Origin: CAVYHJ01 sp963768165 [NCBI: uncultured bacterium]
GTDB taxonomy: Bacteria; UBP4; UBA4092
Assembly (NCBI GenBank): GCA_963768165.1
Contig: CAVYHJ010000026.1
Span: forward strand, 744,001-808,000
DNA: 64,000 bases
Direction of reading: 5' to 3'
In this document: piece by piece, positions 16,944 to 25,997 of the stretch
Numbering within the stretch: the first letter of the stretch is position 1
How the letters are laid out: each line of letters starts with the position of its first letter
Made by a program: the position numbers and the translations under genes
Notes under the pieces: model-generated
The model's input: the letters and a program-made list of their open reading frames with translations, nothing else
The model's database searches: none
What the model was told of the DNA's origin: nothing

Positions 16944-19277
16944 TTATTGAATCTCCGCTATAATTTTAGTCAAATCAACAGTAGGTTTAAGAATCACACC
17001 TTTAGTATCTTTTGAGACAGATCCCACTTTAGCTACGACATTTGATAAACCAACCAGACGAACACTCCAATTCTCAGAACTATAGAGAGGTGATTTTGGA
17101 CTTATTTTTATGTTAATTCGCTTACCAGAACGAGAAACCTGTACTTTAAGCACGATATTCCCGGACATATCAGGAACCACAGCATTTACTTTCTTGCCAT
17201 CTTCTAGACCATAAACTTCAAAAGTCACACCCTCCGGGTAATTATAATCCGGCTTAGTATCGTCTTTTCCGATTGCCAGTACGGTATTCGGTCGAACAAA
17301 TAACGGTAGGCTTAGGTAGTTATATTTCTGTCGGTACCAGCGGGGACCCACGACCTGTTCACCAGTCAAAAGATGTGTCCAGCGTCCCTCCGGTATATAC
17401 ACATTAACCGATCCATCTGTTGTGAATACGGGCGCTACCAACAGCGAATCACCCAACATATATTGTCTATCAAGCGTGTCACAAGCTGGATCGTCAGGGA
17501 ACTCGAGTATCATCGCTCGCATCATTGGAACACCGGTTTCATGTGCTTCCACCGCTTTGGCAAACAAATAAGGCATCAAACGACATTTCAGTTTGGTGAA
17601 GTAGCGGAGCACATCAACCGCTTCTTCATCGTACAACCAAGGCACGCGGTAGGAACTGTTTCCATGCAACCGGCTGTGAGAAGATAAAAGTCCAAACGCA
17701 CACCAGCGTTTATATACATCCGCTGCTGTAGTCTGTTCAAATCCACCGATATCATGACTCCAAAAACCGAATCCCGATAAACAAAGAGACAACCCGCCGC
17801 GCAAACTTTCAGCCATTGATTCAAAAGTAGCCGTGCTATCACCGCCCCAGTGAACAGGAAATTGTTGTCCACCTACGGTAGCAGAGCGCGCAAAAACAGT
17901 CGCTTTCCCACGTCCCAGTTTATCTTCCAGCACTTCAAATACGGTTTTGTTATAAAGATAGGTGTAATAATTATGCATTTTGACCGGATTCGAGCCGTCG
18001 TAATAGACCACATCGGTGGGAATAAGTTCGCCGAAATCCGTCTTAAAACAATCCACACCCATATCCACCAAGACGCGTAATTTATCACCAAACCAACGGC
18101 ATGCTTTTGGATTGGTGAAATCTACAATTCCCATACCTGCCTGCCATTGATCTGTTTGCCAAACATCCCCATTAGGTCGTTTCAGCAGAAATCCACCTTT
18201 GACTCCTTCATCAAACAAAGCAGACCGTTGAGCTATATAAGGATTAATCCATACGCAGATACGTAAACCGCGTTTTTTTAGCCGTTTAAGCATGGCTTGA
18301 GGATTGGGAAAAACCCGATTGTCCCACTCAAAATTACACCAATGGAATTCTTTCATCCAGAAGCAGTCAAAATGGAACACATGCAAAGGTACGTCACGGT
18401 CAGCCATACCCTGAATAAAACCAGTCACTGTTTTTTCGTCATAATTTGTAACAAACGAGGTGGTTAACCATAATCCGAATGACCAAGCTGGTGGCATTGC
18501 CGGACGACCGGTAAGGGCGGTATAACGATTCAAAACTTCTTTGGGAGAGGGTCCATATATCAAATAATATTCCAAGGACTCACCTGGAACGCTAAAATGA
18601 ACTCGTTCCACTTTTTCGGATGCTACTTCAAAAGATACTTGTTCCGGATGATTGACAAATACACCATACCCCCGGTTGGTCAAATAGAATGGAATATTTT
18701 TGTATGATTGATCACTGCTTGTGCCGCCATCTTGATTCCAAATATCTACCACCTGACCGTTTTTAACAAAGGCGGTAAATCTTTCACCCAAACCATAGAC
18801 ACATTCACCAACTCCTAATCCCAGTTGTTCATGAATATACTGTCCCGTGGCGCTTTCAACAAAACCCATCCCCCGCCAACCACTGCTCGTAATAACTTTG
18901 TCACCCTCTTTAAAATCAATCTGCCACCCGCCCACTTTTTTAACGCATACCGTAACCTGACCGCTCGTTAGGGTCGCCTCTTCTTTGGTATCTTTGATTT
19001 TCACTTTTGGTGCTGGATGTGTATTAAGAAGAAATTCGGGCTTTTGATATTGTACCCCTTTATGACGATACAATTGTACACGGATTACATTGGGGATGGG
19101 TGATGAAAACCGCGCCGTTAACATGGTTAGGTTCAAGGTATCCCCGCGATGATTAATACGTCTCGTGGGTCCATAGACAACCAACGCATCCGGTTCAACC
19201 TTAACCTCATGCACCTGCGCAGGATAGTACGGTGTATATTCTGAACGTATTCGCCAAAAACCATCTGTAAATTTCAT
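16944..19277 (-). CDS. yicI: GH31 alpha-xylosidase, YicI-like
   Basis: 777-residue cytoplasmic enzyme (no signal peptide) that removes alpha-1,6-linked xylose from the non-reducing end of xyloglucan oligosaccharides. It matches E. coli YicI almost block for block: KTDFGE with nucleophile D414 (E. coli D416), VHWGGD with acid/base D480 (E. coli D482), and FGFWSHDIGGFE plus HSRLHGNSSYRVPW around the active site. Domains in order are an N-terminal beta-sandwich (1-240), the (beta/alpha)8 barrel (250-590) and C-terminal beta domains. AAGGAG precedes the ATG by 6 nt. It is the third gene of a GH94-GH74-GH31 operon, so the xylose it frees would feed the xylulokinase encoded at 36 kb. Confidence 0.96.
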   Translation of the reverse strand: MKFTDGFWRIRSEYTPYYPAQVHEVKVEPDALVVYGPTRRINHRGDTLNLTMLTARFSSPIPNVIRVQLYRHKGVQYQKPEFLLNTHPAPKVKIKDTKEEATLTSGQVTVCVKKVGGWQIDFKEGDKVITSSGWRGMGFVESATGQYIHEQLGLGVGECVYGLGERFTAFVKNGQVVDIWNQDGGTSSDQSYKNIPFYLTNRGYGVFVNHPEQVSFEVASEKVERVHFSVPGESLEYYLIYGPSPKEVLNRYTALTGRPAMPPAWSFGLWLTTSFVTNYDEKTVTGFIQGMADRDVPLHVFHFDCFWMKEFHWCNFEWDNRVFPNPQAMLKRLKKRGLRICVWINPYIAQRSALFDEGVKGGFLLKRPNGDVWQTDQWQAGMGIVDFTNPKACRWFGDKLRVLVDMGVDCFKTDFGELIPTDVVYYDGSNPVKMHNYYTYLYNKTVFEVLEDKLGRGKATVFARSATVGGQQFPVHWGGDSTATFESMAESLRGGLSLCLSGFGFWSHDIGGFEQTTAADVYKRWCAFGLLSSHSRLHGNSSYRVPWLYDEEAVDVLRYFTKLKCRLMPYLFAKAVEAHETGVPMMRAMILEFPDDPACDTLDRQYMLGDSLLVAPVFTTDGSVNVYIPEGRWTHLLTGEQVVGPRWYRQKYNYLSLPLFVRPNTVLAIGKDDTKPDYNYPEGVTFEVYGLEDGKKVNAVVPDMSGNIVLKVQVSRSGKRINIKISPKSPLYSSENWSVRLVGLSNVVAKVGSVSKDTKGVILKPTVDLTKIIAEIQ

Positions 19278-19321
19278 TGTTTTCTCCTTGATTTTAAAAT
19301 TATTCTTCTATCAATTTAAAT

Positions 19322-21550
19322 TTATTGTGCGGCTTGAACCGGGTCAGCATATAATATTCCGCGACCATTGGTACCGAGATAGACACGGCCATAAATGCGA
19401 GGGTCACCTATTACAGTTCGTCCAATCCATCCATACTGATGATGGTCGTCATTAATTCGTACCCATGTTTTTCCTTCATCATCCGAACGGAAAACACCTT
19501 TAATGTTATTTACCTTGCCAACCATATAGACAGCCGAAAAGCTCTTCCCTGGTTTGGGTTTACCAAAACCAATCGCAGATGCTTCTTGAACACTACTCAG
19601 CTTCATAAAACTTTGGCCTGAATTAATTGAGCGATAGATACCATTGGCATTCCCTGCCAACCATAAATCACCTTCTCTATTGGGAACTGCTTGTAATTGG
19701 CCTTGACCGATAGGCAAATTTGTTGATATGACGGAGAAATTTATTCCAGTATCAGTACTCATATAAATATCTCCTGTGTTCCCATCGAAAGCATAAAATT
19801 TCGACGAGTTAACACGGTCAGAAATCACAAAAAGATTTTTAAAGATTCCCATGCAAGAATTCCACGTTGTCCCAAAGTCACGCGAGTAAAATGGAGTTCC
19901 TGTCGCAGGAGACCACACGATGGTACCGCCATCCGCGGAGACCGCGATTTTGCCGATACTCCGACGACCCAGGGAAGGATTGCTGGCAAATGGTGACCAT
20001 GTCATTCCACCATCAAGTGAGTAAGCGCCGCGTTTGCCCGGTTGACCATTCCCGATACGAACAATAATAGATGGATTACTTTGAGCGAAATCAAGACTCT
20101 CCGTATTACCAAACATCGGATTGGTGAACATGCCTTGACGGGGTGAGACGGAAAGGTCGTCATGGCGAAATCCGTTGACGTCGCCCAAACCACTTAGTAA
20201 ATGAGCTCCAGTGGGAGGGCTGATTAAATCTAAAACAGCCGCTTCTTCTATACCTAGGGCACGAACCGACCAATTCGTAGTTTGGTTGGAATCTGCAGAT
20301 GTTAGATTGTCGGTTCCCCACATGGTTGCTCCAGTCCCATATAATGCATGGTCGGGATTGAATGGGTCTATCTCTAATGTCCCTATCCACCACCCAAACC
20401 GCGTAGAATTGTTCCCCCAATATAAATAGGGTGATATCGAACTGTCCCGAACCGCTTTGGGACTGATGGGATACCAAGTCTTACCCCCATTGGTAGTCCG
20501 ATATATTTCATCTATCGGATGCCAATGATCCAAAGTCGACACGACCACTGTCCCGGAATGGCTCGCATCTACCGATAAACCGGCATACCCACCGGGACTG
20601 GTGGTATCGGGCACTACCGGGGTTATATCTATCCATTTTCCATCATGGGTATCATACTTCCAGACGGCTCCATTGGTCATCCCATTTGGTCCGGGACCAT
20701 TCCCATAGGTTACATATAATGTTCCATCTGAATCCATCACTCCATGATGTGGTAAAAATTTCTGCATGGGTTGACCGGGAACTGCTTGCCAAGTACTACC
20801 GCTGTCAGTACTGCGATAAAGAGTAGTACTAGTAGCCGCCATGCCCACATAAATAGTCGGTGTAGGTTTTCCAAAAAAACCACTATGTGCGTCGAAGATA
20901 ATAAAACCAATTCCGATATTTTTAATCCGGTCAGTCTCAGGAAAATTTGTGACCTTGCTCCAAGTTGCTGCATAGTCGGTACTCTTCCAGAGTCCATCAT
21001 TACGTGAGCCAAAATAAAGGATACTATTTTTGTTTGGATCAACAGCTAATCGTTCTCCAATGGAACGACCGTCTTGGTTTCCCCCCATCTTTAACGGTAA
21101 ATCCGTGCGTTGAAATGTATTCCCTTGATTGGTAGAACGTAGAATCGCTCCGTTACCCGCTGATAGATACGTTCCCGCTGCTAGATAGACACGATTGGCG
21201 TCTGTAGGATCTGCGGCTATACTTTCAATTCCCATTAAATTCCCATCATCCGAACCAATCCAATCCGTTAATGGAATCCATCGTTTTGCAGTTGAATCCC
21301 ATCGGTAGGCTCCACCAATATCGGTGCGTGCATAAATTAAATCCTTTTTTTTATGGCTAAAGATAATTCCCGAAATAAATCCAGTACCTACAATCTGCAC
21401 ATTTTGCCAAGTGTAAGGAACATTTGTCTGTCCTGTAGCAGGCACCGTCAGACTTAGCGATAGACCTACGCTCATTGCCATACACAATATCGTTGCAACT
21501 ATCCATTGAGTCCTTGGCATATTAATATTAATGACTAATTTTCTATTCAT
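19322..21550 (-). CDS. GH74 endo-xyloglucanase
   Basis: 742 residues. A signal peptide is present, most likely from the Met at residue 1 or 11 (IVATILCMAMSVGLSLSL, ending near TGQ). The mature protein has the two seven-bladed beta-propellers of GH74, seen as repeated Asp-box-like turns (STDYAATWSKV, STDSGSTWQAV, TTNGGKTWYPI, SDDEGKTWVRI). The two catalytic Asp are recognisable: D77 in YARTDIGGAYRWD (general base) and D457 in GLGDVNGFRHDD (general acid). GH74 enzymes cut the beta-1,4-glucan backbone of xyloglucan with inversion. It sits between the GH94 and GH31 genes, which fits sequential degradation of the same polymer. No strong ribosome binding site is seen. Confidence 0.94.
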   Translation of the reverse strand: MNRKLVININMPRTQWIVATILCMAMSVGLSLSLTVPATGQTNVPYTWQNVQIVGTGFISGIIFSHKKKDLIYARTDIGGAYRWDSTAKRWIPLTDWIGSDDGNLMGIESIAADPTDANRVYLAAGTYLSAGNGAILRSTNQGNTFQRTDLPLKMGGNQDGRSIGERLAVDPNKNSILYFGSRNDGLWKSTDYAATWSKVTNFPETDRIKNIGIGFIIFDAHSGFFGKPTPTIYVGMAATSTTLYRSTDSGSTWQAVPGQPMQKFLPHHGVMDSDGTLYVTYGNGPGPNGMTNGAVWKYDTHDGKWIDITPVVPDTTSPGGYAGLSVDASHSGTVVVSTLDHWHPIDEIYRTTNGGKTWYPISPKAVRDSSISPYLYWGNNSTRFGWWIGTLEIDPFNPDHALYGTGATMWGTDNLTSADSNQTTNWSVRALGIEEAAVLDLISPPTGAHLLSGLGDVNGFRHDDLSVSPRQGMFTNPMFGNTESLDFAQSNPSIIVRIGNGQPGKRGAYSLDGGMTWSPFASNPSLGRRSIGKIAVSADGGTIVWSPATGTPFYSRDFGTTWNSCMGIFKNLFVISDRVNSSKFYAFDGNTGDIYMSTDTGINFSVISTNLPIGQGQLQAVPNREGDLWLAGNANGIYRSINSGQSFMKLSSVQEASAIGFGKPKPGKSFSAVYMVGKVNNIKGVFRSDDEGKTWVRINDDHHQYGWIGRTVIGDPRIYGRVYLGTNGRGILYADPVQAAQ

Positions 21551-21633
21551 AAGATATAGACATATATCTCAGCAATACAATTCCTGATGTTTTATTTTTT
21601 TCGATGAGAATACCTGTACGCACTGCGTCCACT

Positions 21634-24021
21634 TTAACCTTCTAATTGAGCTTCGATAACGGCACCTTCGATCAAGTCGGCAACAGGAATCAGATTCCCG
21701 GAGATTTTTTTCCCATTGATTTTCAGATTGTGTACACCACGATTCTTACCCGACGGGTTGATCACTTTAATAGTGAACTTCTTACCTCTAAAGACACGTT
21801 GCATTTCGAATCCCGGCCAGTTCTTGGGAATACAGGGGTCGATACGCAAACCATCTATCTCCGGTCTGATACCAAGAATGTATTGGAGAGCGGTGAAATA
21901 ACTCCAGGATACTGTACCTGAAAGCCACGGAACACGCGACTTCCCAGCGTTGGGATTACAGGAGGCATACGTAGTCTGGCTATGGGTATAAGGTTCAATC
22001 TCACGCACTTCAGCACGGGTGTTGTACGCGGCGGGCATGAACGCACGATAATACTCGTACGCTTGGTCACCGTTACCGAGCATACATTCTGCCATTACCG
22101 CCCAACTTTGTGGATGATTGAAGATACCGCCATTTTCTTTGATTCCGGTATTGAAAACAACTCCACCCATAATATGTTTTGGTGTTTTCATGAAAGGGGG
22201 AGCGCAGAGCGTTAATCCATAAGGAGTAAAAAGATAATCCTTCATAGACTTCATTGCCATTTTGGCTTGTTCGGATGATGCGGCACCACTAATGACAGCC
22301 CAGGCTTGCGTATTAATATAAACTTTCCCTTCCTCCATCTTTTTAGTGCCATAGATAGTCCCATCTTTCCCGGTAGCCCAAATAAACCATTCTCCATCCC
22401 AGCATATTTTTTGGATAGCTTGGTCAAGTATAACGCGTTGAGCGAGTGCCCATTTCGTTTCCTCATACATATTGAGCCGGTCGGTAATTTCAGCGTATAC
22501 GGTTAACCCATAACGAACTTGAAAAGCCACCATCACGCTTTCCCCGGTATATCCCAAGTTGCAACAGTCGTTCCAATCAGCCGCCAACCCGCACGGTAAA
22601 CCGTTTCTCCCGCTGCGTTCAAGATTAAATTCCAAAGCGCGGCGCAGATGGCCAAGTACGGTAGCCTCACCATGATCGGCATACGGCAGTACTTTTTTAT
22701 AGAAATCAATATCCCCGGTTTCGGCAACATACGCTGGAATGGCATTGAAAAACCATAAGCAGTCATCACTGCGATAATGTTCTTTAGGCGGAGTTTCTTC
22801 TTTACCCGGTTTATGTGAAAACGGTTTAATTAAAGAAATAGCGCCACCACACTCGACTTGGCCAGTCAACATCAATTCCATTCGGTCGCGCATATTTTCT
22901 TTCAGAAGAGGTATCACACCGAGGAAATCTTGTACCGTGTCCCGGAAACCCAAACCGTCGCGTTCACCATTGTAGATCACCGAAGCGGCGCGCGACCATG
23001 CATAAGTAATCAGGGCATTATACGCATTCCAAACATTGATCATACTGTCAAATTCGGGATCGGGAGTTTTGACTTGGACGGATTCCAGCAAGGAATGCCA
23101 GGATAGTTTAAGTTTCTGGAGTTCTTCTTCACATCGCTGGGAATTCCCAAATTCAGCAATAGTCGTCTTTCCATGAGAATCGGGAGTTCCCAAGCCGAGC
23201 ATGATGATAAGTTCCTGTGTTTCATTGGGTTTAAGGTCAATATCTGCCTGTTGTACCCCAACGACATTTTCACCGGCTGTTTGAAAATTGGTTAACTTGC
23301 CGTGTTCGAGAGCTTCGGGATGGGCATACGTTCCGTAATGTCCGAGAAAATTGTCACGAAGTGTCTCAAAAGCTTTGACAGGAACGCCAATGAGTTTCAT
23401 CCAATACCGTCCGGGCCAACCCAAGCTTTTCGGATCAAACGATTCATAGGGATGCGAAGAGATGGATAACATTCCGTCAACCATATCTCCCTTACCGACG
23501 AACATGGAATACTGAAGATTGGTAAGGTCTTGCCAAATATGTGGAACATTCGTGAATTCACAATACGTGAAGACTGATAATTTCCGTGTCTTCGACGAAT
23601 TGTTGGTGATGCGCAGACGCCAGTATTCAAATATCTGTCCCAGCGGTACAAAATAGGTAGATTCGGTTTCAATCCCGGAATATTCAGAGGTAATCACGGT
23701 GTAAGCAGTTCCGTGACGGCAAGTTGACTTGTACTTGTCCAGCGGTTTACCAACCGGTTGCCAACTCGCACTCCAGTAATCTCCGCTTTTACGATCACGA
23801 AGATAAAAATATCGTCCCGGTTGGTCCAGTGGTACATTATTCCCGCGAAAACGAAGGAAACGTCCGTTCGCTGCACTGCGGTAAAAACTGTATCCTCCCG
23901 CATGGTTGGTAATAATCGCGCCATACTCAGTCGTCCCCAAATAGTTACTCCAAGGCCGCGGAGTATCCGGACGTGTTATAACATATTCTTTCGCCTTATC
24001 ATCGAAATAGCCAAATTGCAT
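21634..24021 (-). CDS. GH94 cellobiose phosphorylase-like enzyme
   Basis: 795-residue cytoplasmic inverting phosphorylase (no signal peptide), expected to convert cellobiose plus phosphate into glucose 1-phosphate and glucose. GH94 landmarks are clear: the N-terminal FGYFDDKAKEYVITRPDTP, RDTVQD (360-365), YRSDDCLWFFNA and the catalytic Asp D485 in ADWNDCCNLG. The length fits cellobiose phosphorylase (about 810) rather than the longer cellodextrin phosphorylase (about 980), but GH94 also includes chitobiose, laminaribiose and other disaccharide phosphorylases. AAAGGA lies 7 nt before the ATG. First gene of an operon with GH74 and GH31; the promoter region carries the LacI-type palindrome. In this context it would conserve energy from the xyloglucan backbone. 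Confidence 0.93.
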   Translation of the reverse strand: MQFGYFDDKAKEYVITRPDTPRPWSNYLGTTEYGAIITNHAGGYSFYRSAANGRFLRFRGNNVPLDQPGRYFYLRDRKSGDYWSASWQPVGKPLDKYKSTCRHGTAYTVITSEYSGIETESTYFVPLGQIFEYWRLRITNNSSKTRKLSVFTYCEFTNVPHIWQDLTNLQYSMFVGKGDMVDGMLSISSHPYESFDPKSLGWPGRYWMKLIGVPVKAFETLRDNFLGHYGTYAHPEALEHGKLTNFQTAGENVVGVQQADIDLKPNETQELIIMLGLGTPDSHGKTTIAEFGNSQRCEEELQKLKLSWHSLLESVQVKTPDPEFDSMINVWNAYNALITYAWSRAASVIYNGERDGLGFRDTVQDFLGVIPLLKENMRDRMELMLTGQVECGGAISLIKPFSHKPGKEETPPKEHYRSDDCLWFFNAIPAYVAETGDIDFYKKVLPYADHGEATVLGHLRRALEFNLERSGRNGLPCGLAADWNDCCNLGYTGESVMVAFQVRYGLTVYAEITDRLNMYEETKWALAQRVILDQAIQKICWDGEWFIWATGKDGTIYGTKKMEEGKVYINTQAWAVISGAASSEQAKMAMKSMKDYLFTPYGLTLCAPPFMKTPKHIMGGVVFNTGIKENGGIFNHPQSWAVMAECMLGNGDQAYEYYRAFMPAAYNTRAEVREIEPYTHSQTTYASCNPNAGKSRVPWLSGTVSWSYFTALQYILGIRPEIDGLRIDPCIPKNWPGFEMQRVFRGKKFTIKVINPSGKNRGVHNLKINGKKISGNLIPVADLIEGAVIEAQLEG

Positions 24022-24264
24022 GGGTAGTCCTTTCTTATTAATACGCTTGTTTTCTGGACTGTTAACGATAACGTAGTATTCGTTAATCTATATTGCTACG
24101 TAGCAGGACAGAAGAAATTTAAAACTATTCTATTTGAATAAGAAGCACCTTGTCAAATTATATCAGGTCTATGGTCGAACCAAGTATCAAAGACTCAGCC
24201 AAATCATATTAGCATGGTTTTATTAAGTCACAATATTTTTCAACCTGGTAATAGTTTTCAGGGA
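24022..24264 (-). promoter_or_regulatory. Promoter region of the GH94-GH74-GH31 operon
   Basis: On the minus strand: -35 TTGACA (24151-24156), 18-bp spacer, -10 TAGAAT (24127-24132). Downstream lie two palindromes, both with central CG: TGCTACGTAGCA (24094-24105, perfect) and GTTATCGTTAAC (24061-24072, identical to the lacI-upstream site). Both fall between promoter and start codon, as expected for repression. Confidence 0.7.
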
Positions 24265-25866
24265 TTACAACTTAACAAGGGTTATCAGAAATACATCATT
24301 TTCTCGAAGTTCAATTTCTTTGGTAAAGGTCGAATGATTTGGGATATCAACAATGGTTTTGCTCACAGGTGAACCATTGTTTTTTGTTTGAATCTGGTGA
24401 ACCTGTTGTTGGGTAAGTTGATTTGGAGATCCTAGATCCATATAGGTAGCATACGCATCATTGATTCTATATCCTACTTGATATATTTCCATGGTATATT
24501 TCCCGACAGGGATATTGTGAAGAGCCAATTTTATTTTCCCTTTGTTTTTGGAAGGCAGGTCACGTTTGTAATAAACCTGGTTATTCGTTGAATCACCCGG
24601 ATGGGTATTGGTAAAATCCCAGGCTAAAATTTGAACGTTTCCTTTTTTATCCAGTGTAGCCCAAGAGGATGAATCCGAGTTGACCAGTTCAATATCACCT
24701 AATCGATTCAAAAACTGGTAGGCATAAAATGCCGGTTTATTGATATCTTCATAATTAATCAATCCAAACCCGCCATGAAAAGGAGTAAACCGGGGACCGG
24801 CTTCTTCAAAGATATCGGTAAATACCCAGTAGGACATGGAGTCGGCTGCGTTACCCACGCGTTTAATTTTTTCCAGGATATACGGTGCCTCATGATAACT
24901 ATCATGAATGGGGTCTGAGGGTGTGTAGGAAGAACTCCATTCGGTGTAATGCAATGGTAGATTGGGCAGGGGGGATTCTTGTATTTGTTTCCTGGAATTT
25001 AGAATATCACCAACTATAGCCAAAGGATTAGTATCAAGAATAGTACCATGTCCACCGAATTCATCGAGAAACCCTTCTTTCACACCATAGGTATGTGTAC
25101 TAATAAAATCTATGGGGACATGATTCTTATAACAATATTCAATGGTTTCAGGTACCCAGGCTGCCCCAGCAGTTGCCGGACCACCGACTTTATAATCCGG
25201 TGATATGCTCTTTATGGCATTGGCAGTAACTTCATAAAGTTTAAAATATTCCGCCTGGGTACCGGTGAAAAATCCAGACAGGTTAGGTTCATTCCACACC
25301 TCAAAATACCATGAACTTACTTCCTCTTTCCCATATCGGTCAGTAAAGTGCTGTACCAAGTTTTTAATTAAGTCTGACCATTTCTGATAATCTTTGGGTG
25401 GGGTGACATTCCCTCTCCACCAGAAAATAGTTTGGTGTCCACTGGCCAATGCATTCGGCATGAACCCCAACTCGACAAAAGGTTTCATACCGATTTTTAA
25501 CAGGTAATCATACAATTCATCGATATACTGGAAATTATATTCAGGATTGCCTTTATTATCTTCCTGATAGACACCCATATCATCGCAAAGAAGCCCATGC
25601 ATCCGGATATATTTAAAATCACATTCTTTTTTGACAAAAGCCAGTTGTCTTTGCCAATCTGCCCTTAAGCCTTCATTGGCTCTGCCCGCACCAACACACA
25701 CTTTAAACATTTTATTGAAGTTCCCTTGTGTTTTAGTAAAATCCAGTTGGATAGTTCGTTCTGTTATTAGAGGCATAGTAGAGTCCTTATTTTGAATTTG
25801 AGAATTTAGATATGTACAAGTGAATAAAGTGCTTATATATAAGAGTAAACATAATTTCCTCTGCAT
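24265..25866 (-). CDS. GH39 beta-xylosidase-like enzyme
   Basis: 533 residues with an N-terminal hydrophobic signal (KLCLLLYISTLFTCTYLNS). The clan GH-A barrel of GH39 is seen at about 40-420: IRMHGLLCDDMGVY, WYFEVWNEPNLSGFF with acid/base E193, and LPLHYTEWSSSY with nucleophile E309; the C-terminal beta-sandwich ends in IELRENDVFLITLVKL. GH39 members remove xylose, or in some branches arabinose or iduronate, from oligosaccharides with retention. In a xyloglucan/xylan setting beta-xylosidase is the natural reading. It follows the fucosidase genes on the same strand after a 131-bp gap and precedes the GH94 promoter. I see no operator-type palindrome upstream. Confidence 0.88.
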   Translation of the reverse strand: MQRKLCLLLYISTLFTCTYLNSQIQNKDSTMPLITERTIQLDFTKTQGNFNKMFKVCVGAGRANEGLRADWQRQLAFVKKECDFKYIRMHGLLCDDMGVYQEDNKGNPEYNFQYIDELYDYLLKIGMKPFVELGFMPNALASGHQTIFWWRGNVTPPKDYQKWSDLIKNLVQHFTDRYGKEEVSSWYFEVWNEPNLSGFFTGTQAEYFKLYEVTANAIKSISPDYKVGGPATAGAAWVPETIEYCYKNHVPIDFISTHTYGVKEGFLDEFGGHGTILDTNPLAIVGDILNSRKQIQESPLPNLPLHYTEWSSSYTPSDPIHDSYHEAPYILEKIKRVGNAADSMSYWVFTDIFEEAGPRFTPFHGGFGLINYEDINKPAFYAYQFLNRLGDIELVNSDSSSWATLDKKGNVQILAWDFTNTHPGDSTNNQVYYKRDLPSKNKGKIKLALHNIPVGKYTMEIYQVGYRINDAYATYMDLGSPNQLTQQQVHQIQTKNNGSPVSKTIVDIPNHSTFTKEIELRENDVFLITLVKL

Positions 25867-25997
25867 TTAAATTCTTTCTAAAAAAGAGTTGGGAACGAAA
25901 TAAGGCGAATTTCTTGATGCACCATATTTATCTTTTTCACTCTATATTCCTTCAGACCGCATTGACCAAATGAGTTACTATTTGTTTCAAGCTCATT